Source of the DNA: an uncultured Odoribacter sp.
Lineage (GTDB): Bacteria; Bacteroidota; Bacteroidia; Bacteroidales; Marinifilaceae
NCBI GenBank assembly: GCA_905193145.1
Contig: CAJJNP010000137.1
Span: 1-9,237, forward strand
Reading direction: 5' to 3'
DNA: 9,237 nt
The notes beneath the pieces were generated by a model. It did not search any database. It was not told the DNA's origin and saw only the letters and a program-made list of their open reading frames with translations. Below, one piece after another: positions 1 to 6,897 of the stretch. Position numbers and translations under genes: made by a program. Position 1 is the stretch's first letter. The number at the start of each line of letters is the position of its first letter.

Positions 1-40
1 AGGGTATTGCGTATATATATAAAAGGTTGCAAGTGATATC

Positions 41-50
41 AAAGAGGAGA
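41..50 (+). promoter_or_regulatory. Ribosome binding site of the fecR-like gene
   Basis: A purine-rich stretch, AAAGAGGAGA, lies three bases before the ATG at 53 and contains AGGAG/GAGG matches to the anti-Shine-Dalgarno sequence. It supports the ATG at 53 as the start. It stands out because none of the other complete genes in the window has a recognisable Shine-Dalgarno sequence, as is common in Bacteroidota. The spacing is short when measured from AGGAG and about five bases when measured from GAGG. Confidence 0.6.
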
Positions 51-52
51 AT

Positions 53-1186
53 ATGGATATAAGACGTGAGGCATTGTTGGATGCATTGGAGGATTCTCAG
101 ATATCCGATCATGAATTGGATATGTTATGGGAGAACCAGGACAATGTGCAGGATATGTGCCTTTTGAATGATTGCCGTACTTTTTTTGTGAAGGAAAAGG
201 CTGCTTCTTTGTTTGATGCAGAAGCAGCGTGGGCGAATTTTTCAAAAAAACGAGTCTCTCCCTCGAAATTACGGAAATTGTCTTTTGTTATTTGGGGAGG
301 GGTGGCAGCCTGCTTTTTGGTGGCTTTGGGATTATTGACAATGACACTGACTACGGGACGTGTACAGCAGGAAATTGTAGTATTTTCCCCGAATACAGAT
401 TCACAAGATGTAATTTTGACTACAAGCAATGGACAGCAGACAATCTTGTCCGGTCCGTTGGTCAATGGTTTGTGGAAGGAAAAAGGTAAAGCAGCAGAGG
501 AAAATAACTTTTTAAAATATGAAGCGCCGCAGGACAAGTCTGAAAAGCCGGAGATGCATACATTGACAACACCGGCGGGTGGATTCTATCAGGTTGAGTT
601 GTCAGATGGGACACAGGTTTGGTTAAATGCAGCCAGTAGTTTGGTGTATCCCAGCTTTTTTGATGAGAAAGAGAGGGTGGTTGAGTTGTATGGGGAAGGT
701 TTTTTCAGGGTGGCACATGATGCCCGACGTCCCTTTAAGGTGAAAGCAAATCGTGTCGTGACGGAAGTTTTAGGGACCGAATTTAATATGCGCACGTATT
801 CCAGAAAGGATTTGCATGTGACGTTGCTTAAGGGAAGCGTGAAAGTGAAAGAAGAACAGTCGCAGGCAGAGGTCGTTATTCGCCCTGGAGAAGATGCTTT
901 TTTGCAAGCTGACGGTTCTTTTGAGGTGAGGGAAGTGGATATTGATGATTATTATTTATGGACGAAAGGATATTTTTATTTTGATAAAGAATCTTTGGTT
1001 GAGATAATGTGCGAGCTGGGACGTTGGCATAATGTGGAGGTGATTTTCAGAAACAAAGCTGTTATGTCATACAAGTTGCATTTTTTGGCACAAAGGGACA
1101 AACCTTTGGACGATGCAGTTAAATTGTTGAATATGATGGGTATGGCTAAATTTTCGGTGGTGAATAATACGATATTTGTAGATTAG
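53..1186 (+). CDS. FecR-family anti-sigma factor (inner-membrane signal relay)
   Basis: A 377-residue anti-sigma regulator, the usual length for Bacteroidota FecR proteins. Residues 1-75 form a charged cytoplasmic region expected to bind an ECF sigma factor. Residues about 76-99 are a single membrane span (FVIWGGVAACFLVALGLLTM). The periplasmic part holds the FecR core at about 170-265, with the hallmark stretches TPAGGFYQVELSDGTQVWLN, VELYGEGFFRVAHD, PFKV and EVLGTEFNMRTY. A DUF4974-type C-terminal domain spans about 308-376 (YFYFDKESLVEIMCELGRWHNVEV), the part thought to contact the STN domain of the partner transporter. The next gene encodes an STN-containing SusC protein, so this is very likely its dedicated regulator. 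The cognate sigma factor gene is not in the window and would be expected immediately upstream. The start is supported by a good ribosome binding site. Family assignment is firm; the regulated target is inferred from adjacency. Confidence 0.95.
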   Translation: MDIRREALLDALEDSQISDHELDMLWENQDNVQDMCLLNDCRTFFVKEKAASLFDAEAAWANFSKKRVSPSKLRKLSFVIWGGVAACFLVALGLLTMTLTTGRVQQEIVVFSPNTDSQDVILTTSNGQQTILSGPLVNGLWKEKGKAAEENNFLKYEAPQDKSEKPEMHTLTTPAGGFYQVELSDGTQVWLNAASSLVYPSFFDEKERVVELYGEGFFRVAHDARRPFKVKANRVVTEVLGTEFNMRTYSRKDLHVTLLKGSVKVKEEQSQAEVVIRPGEDAFLQADGSFEVREVDIDDYYLWTKGYFYFDKESLVEIMCELGRWHNVEVIFRNKAVMSYKLHFLAQRDKPLDDAVKLLNMMGMAKFSVVNNTIFVD

Positions 1187-1214
1187 TTTGAAATTTTCTT
1201 TAAAATGGAGTACC

Positions 1215-1272
1215 CGAATTGTGTGTTTATACGGAATATAATTGTAAATATTTTTAATAAAAACACAATACG
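1215..1272 (+). repeat. Imperfect inverted repeat in the susC leader
   Basis: Arms at 1215-1230 (CGAATTGTGTGTTTAT) and 1257-1272 (ATAAAAACACAATACG) pair over 16 positions with two mismatches, around a 26-base AT-rich centre. The centre itself has a short nested pair, AATAT with ATATT. The right arm ends five bases before the ATG of the susC-like gene, and no T-tract follows, so this is not a normal intrinsic terminator. It could be an operator or an mRNA hairpin affecting translation or stability of the operon transcript. The 91-base gap shows no convincing TTTG / TAnnTTTG promoter; the best -7-like string is TATTTTTA at 1249-1256, without a matching -33 element. A promoter read by the ECF sigma factor may therefore lie here in a form I cannot recognise. 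Confidence 0.55.
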
Positions 1273-1277
1273 AGTTT

Positions 1278-4200
1278 ATGAAACATTCAAATGTCATTTT
1301 GCATGTAGGGGATAAACCTTGGTACTCGCTTTTTAAAAGTGTGTTGCTTGTTTGTTTCCTTTTCATGTCTTCTGTTGTTCAAGCACAGGAACAGAAGAGT
1401 ATTACTGCTGAATTTAAGAATGAACCTTTGGCAGAGGTGTTGAAAAAGCTGGAAAAACTTTCCTCTTACAAGATTCTATTCACGTACGAGCAAGTGCAGA
1501 AGTATAGCGTAACAGCTTCTTTAAAAAATGTTATGATTTTGGATGCATTGAAAAAAGTGCTGGAGGGTAAGCCGTTTGTATATTCTGATATCACAGACGG
1601 CAAGTATATATCGGTGAAGTATCAGAAACCGGAGGAAAAAGATGTTGAGGTGAAGACTGTTACCGGTTTTGTCGTTGATCCTAACGATGAACCTCTTCCA
1701 GGCGTGACAGTCATGATTAAGGGAACAACAGTCGGTGTCGCTACTAACTCCGAAGGAGGCTTTGAATTGCCGGTGCCGGTGACTGTAAAAAATCCGGTTC
1801 TGCTATTTTCTTGCATTGGAATGAAGAGTATAGAGGTCGTAGTGAAGAATGACAAGCCTTTGAATGTTGCTTTGGAAGAAAATGTGAATGCAATGGACGA
1901 AGTGGTGGTGAATGGTATTTATGCTGCTTCTAAAAACAGTTATACAGGTTCTGTAAAAACAATCAAGGGAGATGAGTTGCTGGAGGTGTCGCAAACGAAT
2001 TTGTTTAAAGCCTTGAGTACTTTGGTGCCTGGTATGCGCGTGATTGAAAATAATGAGCAGGGCTCCAACCCAAACTATATTCCTGAAATCATCATCCGCG
2101 GAACAACCTCTCTTGCCACACAGGGCGAATTGGGATTGAATGCACCTTTGATTATCGTAGACGGTGTCGAGACAACCGTTGAAGCGTTGTTTGATATGGA
2201 TATGTTTGATATCGAGCGTGTGGATGTATTGAAAGATGCTTCTGCAACGGCTATTTACGGAGACCGTGCTGCTAACGGTGTGATTGTTGTGGAACGTAAA
2301 AAAGTAAAGGACAGTAAATTAAGACTGCGTTATAATTTTGTGCCTGATGTTCAATTCCCGGATGTCTCTTCATTTGATTTGTGCGATCCGGCACAAAAGC
2401 TGGAATTGGAAAAACGCTGGGGATTGTACGATGACAAAACCGGAGAGCTGGAGGAAGATTATTATGAAAAACTGGAACGTATAAATAGAGGAGTTAATAC
2501 CGATTGGAAGTCTATTCCTTTGCGTAATTCGTGGTCTCATTCACATTCCGTATCAGCTTCCGGGCGAGGAGGAGGAATGGATTATAGCGTAACGGCGCGT
2601 TTCGGAGACAAATACGGTGTGATGAAAAAAGACTATAGACGCAACTATGGTTTAGGTTTTTATTTGTCTTATTATTACAAAAACAAATTGACCGTCAGCT
2701 TTCGGGCGGATTTTGCAAAGACGGACAGTAAAAACTCTCCTTATGGTTCTTTTGCTCAATGGGTTGTGCTAAATCCTTATGACTCTCCTTATGATGAATA
2801 TGGAGAATTGCTACCTAAATTATCTTATAATGTAAGTAATCCCATGTATGATGCAACCTCGCATAGTTTTACAAAAAATAAATTTAAAAGTAATACGGCC
2901 AGTTTGAATTTGCGTTGGGATATATTGAAAGGGCTCTTTATTACAGCCAGTGGAAATTTGACCTCCAGTGATTATCGTATTGATGACTATATTTCTGCTA
3001 TTCATTCACGCTTTTTGAATCAGGGATTGTTATCCAGCCGTGGAAGTTATTACTTGCAGCAAAATGAGACGACATCCTGGCAGACACAAGCTACTTTGTC
3101 GTTCTCTCATACCTTTGATGAAGACGGAACAGTGTTTACATTGAACGGAGGAGGTTCAATGAGCAGAAGTAATTTGGATGTGTATTCGATGGAGTCGATC
3201 GGTTATTTGAAACCTTCGATGGACTATATTTCTTTGGGAAAATCTTACAAACCCAATTCCAAGCCTAACGGTTCGAATACTTATAGCTCAAGTGTGGCTG
3301 TTTATGGTAATGCAAACTTTATATATAAAAACCGTTATTTTGTAGATGCGTCTTTCCGCTCTTCTGCAACATCTGAATTGGGGGATAATGAACGTTGGAC
3401 TCCTTACTGGTCTTTCGGTATCGGTTGGAATATCCATAATGAAAATTTTATCAAGAATTTGGGTAAAATATCTTCGCTAAGATTGAGAGGTAGTTTGGGC
3501 TATGTCGGTAGCGGCAACTTTGACGGCAACCTGACCCGGGTGATTTATGAATATCGTGGCGGATATGTTACCGGTTTGTCTGCTGTTGCGCAAGGTCTGG
3601 GAAATCCGGACTTGAAAGCACAGCGTACCTTGAGCTTGAATGCAGGTTTGAGTATGGAGGCTCTTGATAACCGCTTGGAGATGGAGTTTGATATTTACAA
3701 ACAGACCACAACCGATATGTTGGTGCCAATCGGTGTGCCTTTGTCTACAGGTGCGGAAAAGGTGATGGCGAATTTGGGAGAATGTGTGAATTGGGGATAC
3801 GAGTTGTCAATTTCCGGTGTGCCCATCAAAACACAGGATTGGATGTGGCGTATTACTTGGAATACAAACCATACCGTTAACAGAATTACTAAAATCAGTA
3901 ATGCATTGAAGAAGCAGAATGAGGAAGCCATGAATGAAAAAGGTCTGGTACCTGCCGTTCAATTCGAGGAGGGAGAGTCTCAGTCGGCTATTTATGCGGT
4001 AAAAAGCTGGGGAATCAATCCTGCTACCGGAGAAGAAATTTTTGTGAAAAAAGACGGTTCCATTACCAATATCTATGATGTAAAGGATAAAGTGCCGTTG
4101 GGGGATAAGACTCCTAAATTGGAGGGAAGCTTCTATACGATACTCTCATGGAAAAACATCAGTGTGAATGCAGTGTTGACCTATACTCTGGGAGGATGGA

Positions 4201-4562
4201 TTTACAATTCCAGCCGTGCGACTAAGGTGGAAAATATAAACCCGACACAGAATGTGGATGTGCGTGCGTTTACAGAGCGTTGGGTAAAGCCCGGAGACGT
4301 TGTCGCTTATCCGAAAGGGGATTTGAACAATCAGTCGGTATTCTCTTCTCGTTTTGTAGAGAAACGCAATGAAATCTATCTGTCTGCTGTCAATTTTTCT
4401 TATGCCTTGCCGGTAAAGTGGGTGAAAAAGTTGGGTATGAAGCGTTTGGCTTTGGGTATCGGTATTTCTGATATATTGCGTTTGTCGACAGTTCGATATG
4501 AACGTGGAACAAGCTATCCTTATATGCGTGGTTTTAATTTCATGATTAGTCCTACATTCTAA
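1278..4562 (+). CDS. SusC/RagA-family TonB-linked outer membrane transporter with STN domain
   Basis: A 1094-residue TonB-dependent importer. Residues 1-36 are a signal peptide with a long basic N-region and a likely cut after VVQA. An STN (secretin/TonB short N-terminal) domain covers about 38-115, the part that signals to FecR. A carboxypeptidase-regulatory-like beta-sandwich follows at about 128-200 (VTGFVVDPNDEPLPGVTVMIKG). The TonB box is DEVVV at 207-211. The plug spans about 215-338 and contains PLIIVDGV and the SusC signature IERVDVLKDASATAIYG. The remainder is the beta-barrel, ending in a C-terminal Phe as expected for outer membrane barrels. The usual signature ending YGSRGANGVILITTKKG reads YGDRAANGVIVVERKK here, so the plug is divergent. 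The start has no Shine-Dalgarno, but no other Met fits the signal peptide. It abuts the susD-like gene with no gap. The STN domain plus the upstream fecR indicate control by an ECF sigma/anti-sigma pair. The ligand is unknown. Confidence 0.96.
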   Translation: MKHSNVILHVGDKPWYSLFKSVLLVCFLFMSSVVQAQEQKSITAEFKNEPLAEVLKKLEKLSSYKILFTYEQVQKYSVTASLKNVMILDALKKVLEGKPFVYSDITDGKYISVKYQKPEEKDVEVKTVTGFVVDPNDEPLPGVTVMIKGTTVGVATNSEGGFELPVPVTVKNPVLLFSCIGMKSIEVVVKNDKPLNVALEENVNAMDEVVVNGIYAASKNSYTGSVKTIKGDELLEVSQTNLFKALSTLVPGMRVIENNEQGSNPNYIPEIIIRGTTSLATQGELGLNAPLIIVDGVETTVEALFDMDMFDIERVDVLKDASATAIYGDRAANGVIVVERKKVKDSKLRLRYNFVPDVQFPDVSSFDLCDPAQKLELEKRWGLYDDKTGELEEDYYEKLERINRGVNTDWKSIPLRNSWSHSHSVSASGRGGGMDYSVTARFGDKYGVMKKDYRRNYGLGFYLSYYYKNKLTVSFRADFAKTDSKNSPYGSFAQWVVLNPYDSPYDEYGELLPKLSYNVSNPMYDATSHSFTKNKFKSNTASLNLRWDILKGLFITASGNLTSSDYRIDDYISAIHSRFLNQGLLSSRGSYYLQQNETTSWQTQATLSFSHTFDEDGTVFTLNGGGSMSRSNLDVYSMESIGYLKPSMDYISLGKSYKPNSKPNGSNTYSSSVAVYGNANFIYKNRYFVDASFRSSATSELGDNERWTPYWSFGIGWNIHNENFIKNLGKISSLRLRGSLGYVGSGNFDGNLTRVIYEYRGGYVTGLSAVAQGLGNPDLKAQRTLSLNAGLSMEALDNRLEMEFDIYKQTTTDMLVPIGVPLSTGAEKVMANLGECVNWGYELSISGVPIKTQDWMWRITWNTNHTVNRITKISNALKKQNEEAMNEKGLVPAVQFEEGESQSAIYAVKSWGINPATGEEIFVKKDGSITNIYDVKDKVPLGDKTPKLEGSFYTILSWKNISVNAVLTYTLGGWIYNSSRATKVENINPTQNVDVRAFTERWVKPGDVVAYPKGDLNNQSVFSSRFVEKRNEIYLSAVNFSYALPVKWVKKLGMKRLALGIGISDILRLSTVRYERGTSYPYMRGFNFMISPTF

Positions 4563-6080
4563 ATGCATTTCAAGATGAAAATAATGAAAAGAAGTTTGAT
4601 ATTATTTATTGCGTTGATTTCTTGTTTTTCCATGACTTCATGTGAAAAATTCCTGGAATCACGGGATAAAAGTTCTGTGTTGGAAGATGATTTATTTACT
4701 AACAGAGAAGGTTTTGAGGAAGCCCTTTACGGTATTTACGAACTATTGGGGACGCAGCCGTTATATGGTGCTTATTTTTCATTGCTCCCGGAAGGAATGG
4801 GGCAGGGCTATCGTGTTATTCCGGAAAGCAATAATATCGGTATTTTCCAGAAAGTGATGTTGCACATGCATTCCGATGACGGACCTGCCGGATTGTATAA
4901 AGAGACATGGACTACAGCTTATAAAGCCATCAGTGATATTAATAAAATTTTGGAGCATCTGGACAATTGGACAGGTAAGCCGTTGAAATATGGCGATATC
5001 TATCGGGGGGAATGTTTGGGTTTGCGTGCCTTCTTGTCGTTTGACTTGCTGCGTTCTTTCGCTTCTGTCGGTATGGATAAACGTGGCATCCCCTATGTGG
5101 ATAAGTATGGAATGTATGTAACCGCTTTTGGAACAACAAAGGATTGTTATCGGAAAATCATTGACGATTTGAAAAAGGCGGAAAGTCTGTTGGCGGAAGA
5201 CGAGAACTTTCTGACTTGGCCCCGTTTGCCGGAGGATCCCTACAATGCGTTTATGAGCGACCGTGAATGCCATTTCAATTTGTATGCAGCCAAAGCGGCA
5301 TTGGCAAGAGTCTATTGGCAGCGGAACCAGCCGGGCGATTTGGATAGTGCAGCCGTGTATGCAGAGCAGGTGATTGAATCCGGAGTGTTCCCCTTGCCTA
5401 CAGGGGAATTGGTTAGTTCGGATTACTTTATCAGAATGATGTCCGGAACTATTTCTCAAAGGGAGGCCATTTTTGGAATCTATAAAGAGGATACCTATAC
5501 CGATGCTTTCAATATGTTTATGAAGCAAACATCTGCTTATGTACCTGCTGATACGAATATGTATGAAATGGAAACAGGAAAGTTTGACAGAAGAAAAGAT
5601 TGGATCAGAGTGCCGCATATTAATACTAATGATAAGGATTTGCAGGGAAAATATGGATTACGTTTCCATAAATTAGTATCTGCCGTTGCCTTTAATATAG
5701 CGGACGAAAAACTGGCTCCCATTGGAATCAACGGCATCAATGTAATCCGTATTCCTGAAATGTATTTGATTGTGGCTGAAGCAAATCTTGAAAAAGATCC
5801 GAAAAAAGCATTGGATGCGTATAATACATTCATTACTTCAAGAGAATTGCCAGCAGAATCAGGTCCGGTAACTATGGAAATGATTGAAAAACAGGTGTAT
5901 CTTGAATATGTGCAGGAGGGATATGTCTGGTATCGTCTGAAAAGGGCGCAAGTGTCTGAAATCAAGGTGGAGTCGTCTCTTGCAAAAAAATCACAAGATG
6001 TAATCAAGATGAATGAATCCACTTGGAATTGGAGAATTCCTGACGGGGAATTTGAATTCCGTCCGGAGGGATCTTACTAA
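4563..6080 (+). CDS. SusD/RagB-family nutrient-binding outer membrane lipoprotein
   Basis: Up to 505 residues. This is the surface lid of a SusCD complex, expected to capture ligand and hand it to the SusC-like barrel encoded just before it. The signal peptide is of lipoprotein type. Two Cys could be lipidated: C21 after LIS and C27 after MTS. C27 is preferred because it is followed by EKFLE, the usual SusD pattern of acidic residues then FL. The SusD-like N-terminal region contains ETWTTAYKAISDINKILEHL and GECLGLRAFLSFDLLRSFAS (about 114-168) and AKAALARVYWQRN (243-255), typical TPR-like helices. The C-terminal SusD_RagB region shows IRIPEMYLIVAEANLEKDPKKAL (395-417), YVQEGYVWYRLKRA (449-462) and a final RIPDGEFEFRPEGSY resembling the conserved PIPxxE...N ending. 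The first ATG directly follows the susC stop codon; ATGs at 4575 and 4584 are equally good starts and give a tighter signal peptide. Ligand unknown. Confidence 0.95.
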   Translation: MHFKMKIMKRSLILFIALISCFSMTSCEKFLESRDKSSVLEDDLFTNREGFEEALYGIYELLGTQPLYGAYFSLLPEGMGQGYRVIPESNNIGIFQKVMLHMHSDDGPAGLYKETWTTAYKAISDINKILEHLDNWTGKPLKYGDIYRGECLGLRAFLSFDLLRSFASVGMDKRGIPYVDKYGMYVTAFGTTKDCYRKIIDDLKKAESLLAEDENFLTWPRLPEDPYNAFMSDRECHFNLYAAKAALARVYWQRNQPGDLDSAAVYAEQVIESGVFPLPTGELVSSDYFIRMMSGTISQREAIFGIYKEDTYTDAFNMFMKQTSAYVPADTNMYEMETGKFDRRKDWIRVPHINTNDKDLQGKYGLRFHKLVSAVAFNIADEKLAPIGINGINVIRIPEMYLIVAEANLEKDPKKALDAYNTFITSRELPAESGPVTMEMIEKQVYLEYVQEGYVWYRLKRAQVSEIKVESSLAKKSQDVIKMNESTWNWRIPDGEFEFRPEGSY

Positions 6081-6096
6081 ATTTGTTTAATTTTAA

Positions 6097-6879
6097 ATGT
6101 CACAAATGATGAAAAATTATATTGTAACAGTCTGGATTTTATTAATTGTCGCAGTTTCTTTGCTGACATCCTGCGAAAAGGATCCCTGGAAGTTCGATAC
6201 ACATAGGAAGCCGGGTCTCTATTTCGTAGAGTTGGCAGATACCAATGAAATTGCCTTTGACCAATTGAACGATTCCTTATGGACCAGGAAACTGTTTATC
6301 TGTTATTTGATAGGGGCACCGACAGATTACGACCGCCAGATAGAATTTGCTCCGATTGATTCCGGCAGTAATATGAAATTCGGTGAAGACTATAAATTTT
6401 CGGATGCAACCATGAAGGCAGGAGAGGTGTATTGCAATGTCTATCTTTGGGCGAAACGTCCGGCAGTCGAAGATGAAGACGGCAAACGGTATTGCACCTT
6501 CAGAATAGTAGAGAATGAGCATTTTGTTCCTTATATGTATTCAACCGCTTTTTTTAAAGTACTGGTGTACCATCCGCGCGAACCCCAATGGTGGGATAAA
6601 AGCATATTCGGGAGTTGGAACGAAAAGGCTTATCAAGTGTATATGAGATTTTATAACAAGCAGGAAGAACAGAATACCGACAATTGGCAGAAATATTACA
6701 AAACGATTTATGGAACCAATATGTACATCATGAATGGTGTAAGTACGTGGGAAGGAGTTCCGTTGATGTTCTTGCCTTTGTTAAAAGAAGATGTGCTGGT
6801 TCCCATGTTTGACTATTTCGTGGCTAATCCGTACGAAGGAGTGGAGATACCGGAGTGGTATTATGAATCGAAAAAATAA
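6097..6879 (+). CDS. DUF4843 domain-containing lipoprotein
   Basis: A 260-residue predicted lipoprotein. The signal peptide ends in the lipobox LLTSC with C26 as the lipidated residue, followed by EKDPW, so surface export is plausible. The mature part matches what I recall of the DUF4843 family: LYFVELADTNEIAFDQL near 41-57, the motif GAPTDYDRQIEF (73-84), a following GEDYKF (96-101), then AGEVYCNVYLW and CTFRIVENEHFVP. The pattern suggests a beta-sandwich. The C-terminal part (about 160-260) is rich in Trp and Tyr (EPQWWDKSIFGSWNEKAYQVY). Genes of this family are regularly found next to SusC/SusD pairs, and their molecular role is not established. By position it may be an accessory ligand-binding protein in the manner of SusE. 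It lies 16 bases after the susD-like stop. ATGs at 6097, 6106 and 6109 are all possible starts and do not affect the mature protein. Confidence 0.85.
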   Translation: MSQMMKNYIVTVWILLIVAVSLLTSCEKDPWKFDTHRKPGLYFVELADTNEIAFDQLNDSLWTRKLFICYLIGAPTDYDRQIEFAPIDSGSNMKFGEDYKFSDATMKAGEVYCNVYLWAKRPAVEDEDGKRYCTFRIVENEHFVPYMYSTAFFKVLVYHPREPQWWDKSIFGSWNEKAYQVYMRFYNKQEEQNTDNWQKYYKTIYGTNMYIMNGVSTWEGVPLMFLPLLKEDVLVPMFDYFVANPYEGVEIPEWYYESKK

Positions 6880-6897
6880 TTTAACTTATATATTTTG

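Noticed and set aside
109..537. 142-codon minus-strand frame inside the fecR-like gene
   Set aside because: It mirrors a well-supported FecR protein with a membrane segment and has no start signals of its own.
1215..1272. Terminator between the fecR-like and susC-like genes
   Set aside because: The inverted repeat is AT-rich and its right arm is followed by ACGAGTTTATG-type sequence, not a T-tract, so it lacks the intrinsic terminator layout.
4146..4568. 140-codon minus-strand frame covering the end of the susC-like gene
   Set aside because: Same antisense composition, no recognisable motif, and it overlaps the conserved barrel C-terminus of the SusC protein.
4779..5618. 279-codon open frame on the minus strand inside the susD-like gene
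   Set aside because: Its translation is dominated by His, Ile, Arg, Cys and Phe without domain signatures, the pattern expected from the antisense of coding sequence. The plus-strand SusD protein fully explains the stretch.
6895..6897. TTG as the start codon of the PKD-like gene
   Set aside because: An ATG follows immediately at 6898, with another at 6904. TTG starts are rare, and the signal peptide does not need the extra residue.
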